Below, one piece after another: positions 48,366-56,951 of a DNA stretch of 64,000 bases. The notes under the pieces were generated by a model that did not search any database, was not told the DNA's origin, and saw only the letters and a list, made by a program, of their open reading frames with translations. The stretch's first letter is position 1, and every line of letters starts with the position of its first letter. The translations under genes were made by a program, and so were the position numbers. Source of the stretch: Sporosarcina sp. BI001-red (GTDB taxonomy: Bacteria > Bacillota > Bacilli > Bacillales_A > Planococcaceae); the NCBI RefSeq assembly GCF_003384035.1, contig NZ_QQAK01000009.1, forward strand, positions 1 to 64,000, read 5' to 3'.

Positions 48366-49259
48366 ATGAATACAACCGAAATTATGAAAGTCTTAGCGGA
48401 AGAAGGAAATATGAGAAAAGCAGCAGATCGGTTATTTATCTCCCAACCGGCGCTGTCGCAGAGGCTGCAATCCATTGAAAAGACATGGGGAGCCAAATTA
48501 TTTGTCCGTTCCCAAAAAGGACTAGTACCTACTGCTGCAGGTGAGTTGGTAATTGAGTTTGCGAAAGAAACTGTCCAGAGAAAAGAAGAAACGATCGAAC
48601 AAATTGCTGCGCTTGCAGACAGAGTGCACGGAACTCTTAAAATTGCATGTGCCTCCATTGTCGGACAAACTTGGCTTCCTGAAGTTCTTAAAGATTATGT
48701 AAAACAATACCCCGATTCGAAAATTTCGCTTATGACTGGTTGGACATCGGAAATTTTAAAAGCTCTCTATGAGGGAGAAGCTCATGTCGGGATTGTGAGA
48801 GGGGAAGTGGAGTGGAACAGTAGACGTACTTATTTGTTCCGCGATCAGTTGTATTTAGTGGATAAAGAAATCACTTCGCTACAGCAATTAAAAGATACAG
48901 AACGTCCTTATATTCAATTTAAAAGCGATTCCAACTATTATACGGAAATTCAACAATGGTGGCAAAAACATTTCTCGAAAAATCCAGGAAGACAATTGAC
49001 GGTTGATCAAATGGAAACATGTCGGCAGCTGGTCTTAAACGGAATTGGTTATGCCATTTTACCTTCCATTACGTTGCGCGGGGACGAACAGGTGAATAAA
49101 ATCCCATTGCTCAATAGTGAAGCGGAATTTGAACTGACGAGAGATACGTACTTGATCGGCTATGAGTCCAGTTTCGAATTAAAACAAGTGGATGCTTTTT
49201 CAAAAGTGATTGAAGCTCACGCACGCTCTTTAGAAAATGATTCCAATCTTCTCGGATGA
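48366..49259 (+). CDS. ccpC: LysR-type regulator CcpC
   Basis: Citrate-sensing repressor of citrate synthase and aconitase genes in Bacillus. 297 residues: helix-turn-helix NMRKAADRLFISQPALSQRLQ at the N-terminus, then the effector domain starting GTLKIACASIVGQTWLPEVLK, with ISLMTGWTSEILKALYEG and TCRQLVLNGIGYAILPS, all close to CcpC. An in-frame stop lies directly before ATG 48366, so the start is fixed, although the ribosome site (AAAGGATG) is distant. Confidence 0.9.
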   Translation: MNTTEIMKVLAEEGNMRKAADRLFISQPALSQRLQSIEKTWGAKLFVRSQKGLVPTAAGELVIEFAKETVQRKEETIEQIAALADRVHGTLKIACASIVGQTWLPEVLKDYVKQYPDSKISLMTGWTSEILKALYEGEAHVGIVRGEVEWNSRRTYLFRDQLYLVDKEITSLQQLKDTERPYIQFKSDSNYYTEIQQWWQKHFSKNPGRQLTVDQMETCRQLVLNGIGYAILPSITLRGDEQVNKIPLLNSEAEFELTRDTYLIGYESSFELKQVDAFSKVIEAHARSLENDSNLLG

Positions 49260-49336
49260 TGGAACTTTCTTGAAACTAAAACGTATTAATTACCGATATT
49301 AAGTAGAAAAATAATTCAGAAAGTGAGGCGAGCTAT

Positions 49337-51733
49337 TTGAAACAGTCATTATGGAAGCCATTTGCAATGTTACTAGTACTAGTCGGAATCATAACACTAT
49401 GGCCGATGACAACTACGTTTGCTGCACCTGACTTACATGTGTCCGTTAAGACAGGTTTAGACCAAAAAACAAAGGATGGCAAAGGAGCCCCTATAGTTTT
49501 CACAATTGAAAACAAAGGAACAGCATTTGCCGGAGATTTGATTGTCAATACGACAACAAGTCAAACGGGAGGCGTTGGTCAATCAATTGCATTGGCAATT
49601 GGAGAAGGCGAAAAGCAAACTGTTACACTGACAGTCGACTCCATTCAAGATCCGATGATGTATGGAAATCCAGTTAAGAAGAATATCTTTTTCTATGAAA
49701 ATGGTTGGAAATCGGGTGAAGAAGTACCACACTCCGGATCGCAACTCATTACATCCACAACTTTCCCCGAGCAAGCTCTTTTCATTGCAGGGCTAGCGGA
49801 TAATATCGATCGGTTATCTTCGTTGAAAGATTTATACTTAAAAGGCAGAGAAGGTACGCAACTTCTAAATTTAACAAAATTAGACCAATCTCCATTACCC
49901 TCTGAACCAGGAGGATGGGATGCAGTAGATATTATGGCTATCGATAACTTTTCCATAGCGGATCTCCCGTCAAAACAGCAGGATGCCATGTTGGAATGGG
50001 TTAAAGCAGGAGGAACACTACTGATCGGAGGATCTCAGAATGTGGCGGCTGAAGCGGGTGTCTTCAGTTCACTGTTGCCTCTCGAAATCAAGGACAGTAA
50101 AGAGTTTGCCCCGACCTTATTCAATGATAAATTCAAAGACCCTGTTCCAGGATTCCAAGCAGAGAAATTACCGGATGGAACCATTCTCTTACAGCAAGAC
50201 GACACGATTCTAGCAGCCTCTCAACTTGTAGGTTCCGGTTTGGTTCTACAGACAACTTTCTCAATCGGTAGTGAATCATTTAGGTCTTCTACAGGTGTCA
50301 AATCTTTTTGGACAGACTTATTGAACAAGAGTAGTCAGCAATTGAAACAGCGGTCTTCTCAAATATATTACACACCCCCAACGGATGATTTGATGTGGAC
50401 TGTTGGCGAAACAAACGAACTCTTCCCATCTTTTAAAGTATCTACGCCGCTACTGTTCGGCATTATAATTATTTACATTATTTTGGTTATTCCACTTCTT
50501 TATTTGTTTTTGCGCAAAAAAGATAAAAGGGAGCATGCTTGGTGGATTATTCCTGTCATCGCTGTAGTCGTTTCTTTTGCAATTTTTGCTTATGGAGGAA
50601 AGGATCGTTTGGGGAATTCACAGCTCCAGCATTCCGCTGTCTATCTCGTTGATCCTGACAAGACATTATCGGGATATTATGCTGAATCCCTATTAACAGA
50701 CAAGTCAGGCGACTTTACTTTTTCAATTCAAAAACCGAGTACAGTCACTACAAATTCATCGATGAACTCGATATTTGGAACTAATATTTCGGCTCTTGAC
50801 CGTGCTATTTTAGAAAAAGGCGCGACTGAAGAGGTTTTATCGTTCAGAAATCTAGGGTTTTGGAATGTCGCATCGATTTATGGTCAAACAGAACTTGAAG
50901 CGATTGGTAATTTTGAAACAGATTTAAAGCTAGAGGATAAGCAATTGACGGGAACAATTACGAATAACTTTCCGTTTTCAGTGAATGATGTTGCGATTTT
51001 GTCAGGTAGTAAAACGATTGAACTCGGTTCGATCCCTGCTGGAGAAACGATAACCGTTGAAAAAGAGGTGAAAGCAACTGCCTTGGGAGCACGAAGTTCT
51101 TCGCAAAATGGCTACATGAGCCCAGTGGCGAACAATCAAGACGACCTCATAAAAATGAGAAAAGAAGGACTCATGAGCTTTTCATCGATTCATATGAATG
51201 ATTCCTTGAAACCGACGTTGTCAGCAACGACAGGTACTCAAATTATGGAACTTTCATTAAATGATCGAAAAGCTAAAAACTCTCCCATTTCTATGTTGTT
51301 ACAGCCGATTGATATTGTAACGAAGCTAAAAGGAACGGTTACTGTTGATGGTGACTTGATGGAAATGCAACTTCTTTCCTCTTCAGGGTATCCTGCCGAA
51401 GAGATGGATGAGGTGAGTAAAGAATATTTGTTCTCGGAAAAGGAATACAGTCAGACGTGGCAACTGCCATTAGACTTTGCTGAGGAAGTTGAAAGTTGGA
51501 CGAAACTTCAATTGTTCGGTACAGATTTTAACCAATATGACGTCAGTGTTTTTAATGTGAAAACAGGCAGTTATGAGCTGTTGGAAGGGAAATCGTCGCC
51601 AACTGTAGAGCCTGCGAGTGATTATGTATCGAAGGATGGAAAAGTGATGATCAAACTGAACTTCAATGATTCGCAATTGGGTGAGCCCTCTCATCCACCG
51701 GAACTTCGTTTAACAGGGGAGGTTGCAAAATGA
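49337..51733 (+). CDS. Large secreted/membrane protein of the MoxR-VWA-ABC operon
   Basis: 798 residues, first gene of an eight-gene operon. Signal peptide (LLVLVGIITLWPMTTTFAAP), a beta-sandwich region (about 35-115, CARDB-like), a class I glutamine-amidotransferase-like region (about 120-320, with WDAVDIMAIDNFSIADLPSKQ and GGTLLIGGSQN), two helices at about 372-393 and 402-420, then a second extracytoplasmic part of nearly 380 residues. Start TTG 49337 with GAGGCGAG. The stop overlaps the ATPase start by four bases. No enzyme motif seen; likely a scaffold or accessory of the ABC transporter. Confidence 0.75.
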   Translation: MKQSLWKPFAMLLVLVGIITLWPMTTTFAAPDLHVSVKTGLDQKTKDGKGAPIVFTIENKGTAFAGDLIVNTTTSQTGGVGQSIALAIGEGEKQTVTLTVDSIQDPMMYGNPVKKNIFFYENGWKSGEEVPHSGSQLITSTTFPEQALFIAGLADNIDRLSSLKDLYLKGREGTQLLNLTKLDQSPLPSEPGGWDAVDIMAIDNFSIADLPSKQQDAMLEWVKAGGTLLIGGSQNVAAEAGVFSSLLPLEIKDSKEFAPTLFNDKFKDPVPGFQAEKLPDGTILLQQDDTILAASQLVGSGLVLQTTFSIGSESFRSSTGVKSFWTDLLNKSSQQLKQRSSQIYYTPPTDDLMWTVGETNELFPSFKVSTPLLFGIIIIYIILVIPLLYLFLRKKDKREHAWWIIPVIAVVVSFAIFAYGGKDRLGNSQLQHSAVYLVDPDKTLSGYYAESLLTDKSGDFTFSIQKPSTVTTNSSMNSIFGTNISALDRAILEKGATEEVLSFRNLGFWNVASIYGQTELEAIGNFETDLKLEDKQLTGTITNNFPFSVNDVAILSGSKTIELGSIPAGETITVEKEVKATALGARSSSQNGYMSPVANNQDDLIKMRKEGLMSFSSIHMNDSLKPTLSATTGTQIMELSLNDRKAKNSPISMLLQPIDIVTKLKGTVTVDGDLMEMQLLSSSGYPAEEMDEVSKEYLFSEKEYSQTWQLPLDFAEEVESWTKLQLFGTDFNQYDVSVFNVKTGSYELLEGKSSPTVEPASDYVSKDGKVMIKLNFNDSQLGEPSHPPELRLTGEVAK

Positions 51734-52680
51734 TAGAAATCTCCAATCTCACAAAAAAGTACGGGCAATTTAAAGCACTTGACGAGTTGACGTTGTCACT
51801 GGAAGAAGGAACTGTATTTGGTTTTGTTGGAGCGAATGGTGCGGGGAAATCCACGACTTTCCTTATATTAGCCACTCTCTTACAGCCTACTTCCGGAACT
51901 GTCACCATTAATGGAGTAGACATTACGAAGAAACCTGAAGAAGTTAGAAAACTCATTGGCTACATGCCTGACTTTTTTGGAATCTATGATCAGTTGAAAG
52001 CACATGAGTATTTAGATTTTTACGGGGCTAGCTATGGAATTCCAGTGGATAAAAGAAATCAACTCATAACGGAACTCTTGGAACTCGTCAACTTAACAGA
52101 CAAACGAGATGCATATGTAGACTCTCTTTCCAGGGGAATGAAGCAGCGTTTATGTCTTGCGAGAAGTCTTATACATGATCCGAAAGTTCTTATACTAGAC
52201 GAACCTGCATCGGGGCTGGATCCCCGAGCTAGAGTAGAAATGCGAGACATTTTACGTTCGTTGAAAAGTTTAGGGAAAACGATCCTGATTTCGTCACACA
52301 TTTTGCCTGAACTCGCGGAGATGTGTGATGAAATTGGAGTGATCGATAATGGCAAGCTGATCGCTCACGGATCTGTCTCGGAAATCCAGGCACAACTTTT
52401 AGGAGATAAAACGATTTCTGTAAGAATTGCAGAAGAGAGTGGTACAGCAATCTCGTTTTTTGAAGAAAGCCCATTTGTTTCCTCTATCGCTCATGAAATT
52501 CACGAAGGTGTGCTGTCATTTACGTTTAAAGGAAATGACATCCAGCAATTTCAATTGTTAAGAGAAGCTGTTTTATCAGGTATTCATATTGTGTCATTTG
52601 CGGAGAACTCTGTAGATTTGGAAGATGTATTCATGGAGATTACGAAGGGAGTGGAGCTTGATGAAAAGCAGACTAAATAA
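51730..52680 (+). CDS. ABC transporter ATP-binding protein
   Basis: 316 residues. Walker A GANGAGKST (about 35-43), Q loop YMPDFFGIYDQL, signature LSRGMKQRLCLARSL, Walker B LILDEPASGLDP, and H loop SSHILPEL. A C-terminal extension of about 90 residues resembles those of ABC-2 exporters. ATG 51730 overlaps the previous stop (ATGA); the end overlaps the permease by 20 bases. Forms an exporter with the next gene. Confidence 0.92.
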   Translation: MIEISNLTKKYGQFKALDELTLSLEEGTVFGFVGANGAGKSTTFLILATLLQPTSGTVTINGVDITKKPEEVRKLIGYMPDFFGIYDQLKAHEYLDFYGASYGIPVDKRNQLITELLELVNLTDKRDAYVDSLSRGMKQRLCLARSLIHDPKVLILDEPASGLDPRARVEMRDILRSLKSLGKTILISSHILPELAEMCDEIGVIDNGKLIAHGSVSEIQAQLLGDKTISVRIAEESGTAISFFEESPFVSSIAHEIHEGVLSFTFKGNDIQQFQLLREAVLSGIHIVSFAENSVDLEDVFMEITKGVELDEKQTK

Positions 52681-53509
52681 TCCTGTTCTTGCTAAAGAAG
52701 TGAAGCTCCGTTTTCGAAGCTCCAAAAGTTTTACTGGAGTGTTGCTCTATTTGCTTGCGATGTGTATTTTTGTTTTTGGCTTTATCTACACAACAACTAG
52801 TTTGACAGGAACGATCTATTTCAAGCCTTCGGAAAGTATCCTATTGTTTACTTTTTTAACATTCATCCAACTGGGGCTAGTGCTGTTCATTACTCCAGGA
52901 CTGACTGCAGGAACTATAAGTGGAGAGCGTGAACGACAAACACTACCGATGCTGCTTACGACATCTCAAAGTTCGTTCCAAATCGTAACAGGAAAGCTGT
53001 TGTCATCCGTTTTATTTTTACTTTTTCTAATCTTTGCGGGGTTACCAGTATATAGTATGGTATTTCTGTTTGGTGGAATCTCACCCGTATTGTTTTTGAA
53101 ATCCCTCCTATTCTTATTTGTCACGTTACTAGCGATAGGGAGTTTGGGTGTATTGTTTTCAACATTGGTTCGCAGAACAACGGTATCGATGATTGCTACG
53201 TATGGCAGTATGTTGTTTTTCACAGCTGTCATCCCATTCTTGTTTTTGATCATCATTCAAGTGAACCAGTTTGGAACGATGGGCATGACGCCTTCCAAAT
53301 CTTACGTAGCTCACTTTCTAGCATCCATTAATCCTGAAATTTTCTTCGCTTCTTTGTTGGCACCCGAACTTGGGATGAGTGTTCAAGAAATGACACAAGT
53401 AACATTTCCACTATGGATTGGCTATTTACTCTTTTATGGCTTGATCACTATAGTATCAATTTGGATCGCGACAAAACGACTACGTGTGAATATGAAAAAA
53501 AATAAATAA
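52661..53509 (+). CDS. ABC-2 type transporter permease
   Basis: 282 residues with six helices (for example SFTGVLLYLLAMCIFVFGFIY, LFTFLTFIQLGLVLFITPGL, VLFLLFLIFAGLPVYSMVFLF, FVTLLAIGSLGVLFSTLV). AGTISGERERQTLPMLLTT is the conserved EAA-like contact loop of ABC-2 permeases. ATG 52661 follows GGGAGTGG inside the ATPase gene; the longer frame lacks a site. Substrate unknown. Confidence 0.9.
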   Translation: MKSRLNNPVLAKEVKLRFRSSKSFTGVLLYLLAMCIFVFGFIYTTTSLTGTIYFKPSESILLFTFLTFIQLGLVLFITPGLTAGTISGERERQTLPMLLTTSQSSFQIVTGKLLSSVLFLLFLIFAGLPVYSMVFLFGGISPVLFLKSLLFLFVTLLAIGSLGVLFSTLVRRTTVSMIATYGSMLFFTAVIPFLFLIIIQVNQFGTMGMTPSKSYVAHFLASINPEIFFASLLAPELGMSVQEMTQVTFPLWIGYLLFYGLITIVSIWIATKRLRVNMKKNK

Positions 53510-53523
53510 GGAGGCGAGTAACT

Positions 53524-55053
53524 ATGGCTACGCAATCTGGATATTTGGAAATGATCAATCGGGCAATTAACAAAGTAAGAAGAAGTCTACTACTTGAGCA
53601 AGCAATTGTTTTCGCTATTCGTGGCACTACAATCGCGATTGGTACGGCAGCCCTAGTCATGGCAATATCCAGATTGTTCGTCCTTCCTTATTACAGTGTG
53701 TATGCATGGGGTGCTGCTTTACTAGTACTCTTCGCTTCAGGTTGTGCATTTTTGAAGAAACGTGTGAAGCGTACACAAGCAATCTATACATTGGATCGAT
53801 ACTTACCTGATAGTCTACTTTTGACGATATTAGATAAAGAGATTCAAGCCTCATCATTTGGCGGGATTTTACTGGAACGCGTCGGAGTTAGACTTCCAGC
53901 TGCAGAAAGCTTATTTTTATCGCGGAAAAAGAAACCGCTAGAGTGGAAGGTAATAGTTGGTGGAGTTTTGGCGGCTATGGTATGGAGTGCACTTTTTTTA
54001 GTACCTTCACCCGCACAACAAGAAGCACAAACCATAGTGAAAGAAAAAGAAGTCGTGAAAGACCTTGTAAAAGAAACGAAGAAACAGATAACGCGATCGA
54101 AAACACCTGCTATAAATAAGAAATTGGAGCAGCTTGCATCGGACTTAAAGAAAGCAGAAGGATCTGAAAAGGCATTGAAGGAATTCGTGAAAACTCAAAA
54201 AGAGTTGAAGTTGCAACAAATGCAGTTGCTTGAGAAGAAGCAAAGCAAAGAGGGTGGCCCAGGTAAGGCAGGACTGTCATCTGATGAAAAACAACAGTTG
54301 GCAGAATTGGAGAAGCTCTCAAGTCCTCTTGCAGAAAAGGCTGATCAAGCCTATCAAGATTTAGCGAGTATCGGAAAAGCCCCATCAATTCCACAATTGG
54401 CAGCTGGTCAATCTAGTGCAGGGGGACGTGAACCAGGAACATCACCTTCTTCCAATGGTGATAAAAATTCAACAACTGGAGGACAAAATCCAGCTTCAGG
54501 AAAACCTTCTTCTGGAACAGCCAAACCATCTGGAGGCCAAAGTCAGGGAAATGGGCAGAACCAAAGTCCAGGTCAAGGTCAAGGCCAGGGGAATGGGCAA
54601 AACCAAAGTCAAAGCAACGGACAAGGGCAAGGACAAGGACAAGGTCAAGGGCAAGGACAAGGACAAGGACAAGGACAAGGGCAAGGACAAGGACAAGGAC
54701 AAGGACAAGGTCAAGGGCAAGGGCAAGGTCAAGGGCAAGGACAAGGACAAGGACAAGGCCAGGGCAAAGGACAAGGCGGAGGTGGAATAGGGCAAGGGGG
54801 TAGAAACTTGCTATCCATTCCGAATAATCGTATTGGCAGTGATGCAGGTATGGATAAAGACAATGGAAAGCTCGGAGATGGAAATTCAATCGACTCCAAA
54901 GATAAACAAACAGCCAATGAACGAGGAACGATTAGACCTTATGAGGAAGTTGTAGGTCAATATAAAGATGCTTATTTAAAGCGTACAGAACAGCTACCCT
55001 TATCCCCGGAACTTGAAAAGATCTTAACTGATTATTTTTCATCTATTGAATAA
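53524..55053 (+). CDS. Membrane protein with coiled coil and (Gly-Gln)24 tract
   Basis: 509 residues. Three hydrophobic segments in the first 170 (GTTIAIGTAALVMAISRLFVL, VYAWGAALLVLFASGCAFL, WKVIVGGVLAAMVWSALFLV), a coiled-coil stretch rich in Lys/Glu/Gln (about 170-260), a low-complexity Ser/Gly/Gln part, 24 uninterrupted Gly-Gln pairs (about 366-413), and a conserved-looking tail RPYEEVVGQYKDAYLKRTEQ ending in LSPELEKILTDYFSSIE. The tail resembles the end of DUF4175-like proteins found in MoxR/VWA clusters. ATG 53524 follows AAGGAGGCG. Function unknown. Confidence 0.8.
   Translation: MATQSGYLEMINRAINKVRRSLLLEQAIVFAIRGTTIAIGTAALVMAISRLFVLPYYSVYAWGAALLVLFASGCAFLKKRVKRTQAIYTLDRYLPDSLLLTILDKEIQASSFGGILLERVGVRLPAAESLFLSRKKKPLEWKVIVGGVLAAMVWSALFLVPSPAQQEAQTIVKEKEVVKDLVKETKKQITRSKTPAINKKLEQLASDLKKAEGSEKALKEFVKTQKELKLQQMQLLEKKQSKEGGPGKAGLSSDEKQQLAELEKLSSPLAEKADQAYQDLASIGKAPSIPQLAAGQSSAGGREPGTSPSSNGDKNSTTGGQNPASGKPSSGTAKPSGGQSQGNGQNQSPGQGQGQGNGQNQSQSNGQGQGQGQGQGQGQGQGQGQGQGQGQGQGQGQGQGQGQGQGQGQGQGQGKGQGGGGIGQGGRNLLSIPNNRIGSDAGMDKDNGKLGDGNSIDSKDKQTANERGTIRPYEEVVGQYKDAYLKRTEQLPLSPELEKILTDYFSSIE
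54619..54762 (+). repeat. Hexanucleotide microsatellite coding for (Gly-Gln)24
   Basis: 24 tandem six-base units, GGNCAA (last one GGCCAG), all in frame. Unit variants GGACAA, GGTCAA and GGGCAA are in mixed order, so the tract is old or under selection for the peptide rather than a fresh slippage product. Slippage by one unit keeps the frame. Confidence 0.95.
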
Positions 55054-55077
55054 TTGAGCATGAAAGGAGAACTTTCT

Positions 55078-56070
55078 ATGAGCGAACTGCTACAACCGTT
55101 TGAACAAATGAGTCAGAAAATGAGTGGCGTCCGAACTGAAATCGAAAAGTTCATTGTAGGTCAGGAGCAAGCAATTGAATACACGCTTCTTTCTATTCTT
55201 GCGGATGGACATGCCCTTCTTGAAGGAGCTCCGGGACTTGGAAAAACAATGTTGATTCGTACAATTAGTGAAGCATTGGACCTTTCTTTTAAACGTATCC
55301 AATTCACACCAGACCTGATGCCCTCTGATATTACAGGTACCACTTTACTGGAACGTGATGGGGAGGGGCGTCAGCGATTCACTTTCAACGAAGGTCCATT
55401 ATTCAGCCAGCTCGTCCTAGCGGATGAAATCAACCGTGCCACTCCTAAAACCCAAAGTGCATTACTAGAAGCGATGGGAGAGAAGACCGTTACTGTTCTA
55501 GGAAACACCTATCCAATGGAAAAGCCGTTTTTTGTACTTGCAACACAAAACCCGATTGACATGGAAGGTACGTATCCCTTACCTGAAGCACAGTTGGACC
55601 GTTTTCTATGCAAAATCAATTTGCTTCATCCATCTCCAACTGAATTGAAAGAAATTGTGAAACGGACCACGGGTACTACTGTCATTACTATTCAGAAAGT
55701 GATTAGTAGGGACGAATTGCTCCTAGCACAGCGGCTTGTCCGTGAAATTGTTATTGCGGAAGAAATGGTTGATTATGCGATACAGCTCATTTCGATGACT
55801 CATGCTGAAACTGAGGGGGCTAATGAATGGTCCCAATACATTCAGTTCGGAAGTGGTCCTCGTGGCTTGCAGGCAATGATCCGTCTGGCAAAAGCGAGAG
55901 CCTTTCTGACAGGTCGTGTTCACGTATCCATCGGAGATATCCGGGCGGTTGCGAAACCTGCTCTTCTTCACCGTATTCAGTTGAACTATGAAGCGGAAGC
56001 TGAAGGAATTACAAATGAGACGTTCCTTGATCAGGTTCTAGCGAGCATGCGGAGGGAGGCAGTCGGTTAA
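55078..56070 (+). CDS. MoxR-family AAA+ ATPase
   Basis: Chaperone-like ATPase that works with VWA-domain partners. 330 residues. Walker A GAPGLGKT (about 50-57), FTPDLMPSDITGT, Walker B LVLADEINRATPKTQSALLEAM, sensor 1 VLATQNPIDMEGTYPLPEAQLDRF, and sensor 2 in GSGPRGLQAMIRLAKA. ATG 55078 follows AAAGGAG; the longer TTG start is not needed. The stop overlaps the DUF58 start by one base (TAATG). Confidence 0.94.
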   Translation: MSELLQPFEQMSQKMSGVRTEIEKFIVGQEQAIEYTLLSILADGHALLEGAPGLGKTMLIRTISEALDLSFKRIQFTPDLMPSDITGTTLLERDGEGRQRFTFNEGPLFSQLVLADEINRATPKTQSALLEAMGEKTVTVLGNTYPMEKPFFVLATQNPIDMEGTYPLPEAQLDRFLCKINLLHPSPTELKEIVKRTTGTTVITIQKVISRDELLLAQRLVREIVIAEEMVDYAIQLISMTHAETEGANEWSQYIQFGSGPRGLQAMIRLAKARAFLTGRVHVSIGDIRAVAKPALLHRIQLNYEAEAEGITNETFLDQVLASMRREAVG

Positions 56071-56936
56071 TGACTTCTTTCTTTCCTTCGAGCTTGTCGG
56101 CCCGTCTCGGTAGACTCTCATTTGTGCAGCATGGTGGGCGTCTTGGTCATCACAAAGGGAGCCATGTGTCTAAAAAGACGGGTGCCTCCTTGGAGTTTTC
56201 TGATTTTAAGAAATACCATCCAGGTGATGACATCCGTCATATCGACTGGAATGTGTACGCTCGAACTGATTCATATTTCATCAAGCAGTTTTTAGATGAA
56301 CAAGAAATGCGTGTCCATATAGTGCTAGATACGAGCAAGTCTATGAACTTTGAAGACAAATGGAAGTTTGCACAGCAAATTGCGATTGGGCTTGGACAAA
56401 TTGCATTAAAGAACGGTGATACGGTATCCATCAGTCGAATATTTAGTGGGAAGAAACAATTATTTACACGAAAAGGTGCGCGCCAGGCAGGTTCGTGGAC
56501 GACTTACATTAGTCGTTTTGAACAACCTTCTGAAACAACTGGGTTATTAGAAGGAATCCATACGATCCCTAAAGGCACGACGTTGTTATTTGTGGTGACG
56601 GATGCCTTGGAGCCAAATGAAGATCTCGACAAGCTGTTTAAACAGCTTTCAACGAGATGTCGGGATGTGCGCGTAGTGGCCGTTCGATCGAAATCAGAGC
56701 GCACCCCTAGCTATCAAGGAGACATCCGATTTATTGATAGTGAAAGTGAACGGATTTCAGAAGTGACAATGATGAACTCAGTTGAAATCGCGTATCAGCT
56801 TCAGCAAAAAAAACATCAACTACGTATGATGGAAAGTGCAGCGAAATACGGTATCGGGGTGCTCATGACGACACCTCAAGCAGGACCTGAAGATGTATTT
56901 ACGATGCAAATGCGTAGACAAGGTTGGGTGCGCTAG
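56070..56936 (+). CDS. DUF58 domain protein
   Basis: 288 residues. SDFKKYHPGDDIRHIDWNVYARTDSYF is the DUF58 hallmark, followed by VHIVLDTSKSMNF, a VWA-like MIDAS (D-x-S-x-S). DUF58 proteins accompany MoxR almost always. No membrane segment. Start ATG 56070 overlaps the moxR stop. Confidence 0.92.
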   Translation: MTSFFPSSLSARLGRLSFVQHGGRLGHHKGSHVSKKTGASLEFSDFKKYHPGDDIRHIDWNVYARTDSYFIKQFLDEQEMRVHIVLDTSKSMNFEDKWKFAQQIAIGLGQIALKNGDTVSISRIFSGKKQLFTRKGARQAGSWTTYISRFEQPSETTGLLEGIHTIPKGTTLLFVVTDALEPNEDLDKLFKQLSTRCRDVRVVAVRSKSERTPSYQGDIRFIDSESERISEVTMMNSVEIAYQLQQKKHQLRMMESAAKYGIGVLMTTPQAGPEDVFTMQMRRQGWVR

Positions 56937-56951
56937 AGAGGAGGAGTGAGG

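Noticed and set aside
54416-54790. Second plus-strand frame with Lys-Asp/Lys-Gly repeats inside the same gene
   Set aside because: Out-of-frame reading of the GGNCAA repeat; no start context.
54413-54889. Minus-strand frame rich in Leu/Val/Ala opposite the Gly-Gln tract
   Set aside because: Its composition is simply the complement of the hexanucleotide repeat; no ribosome site and it is antisense to a well supported gene.
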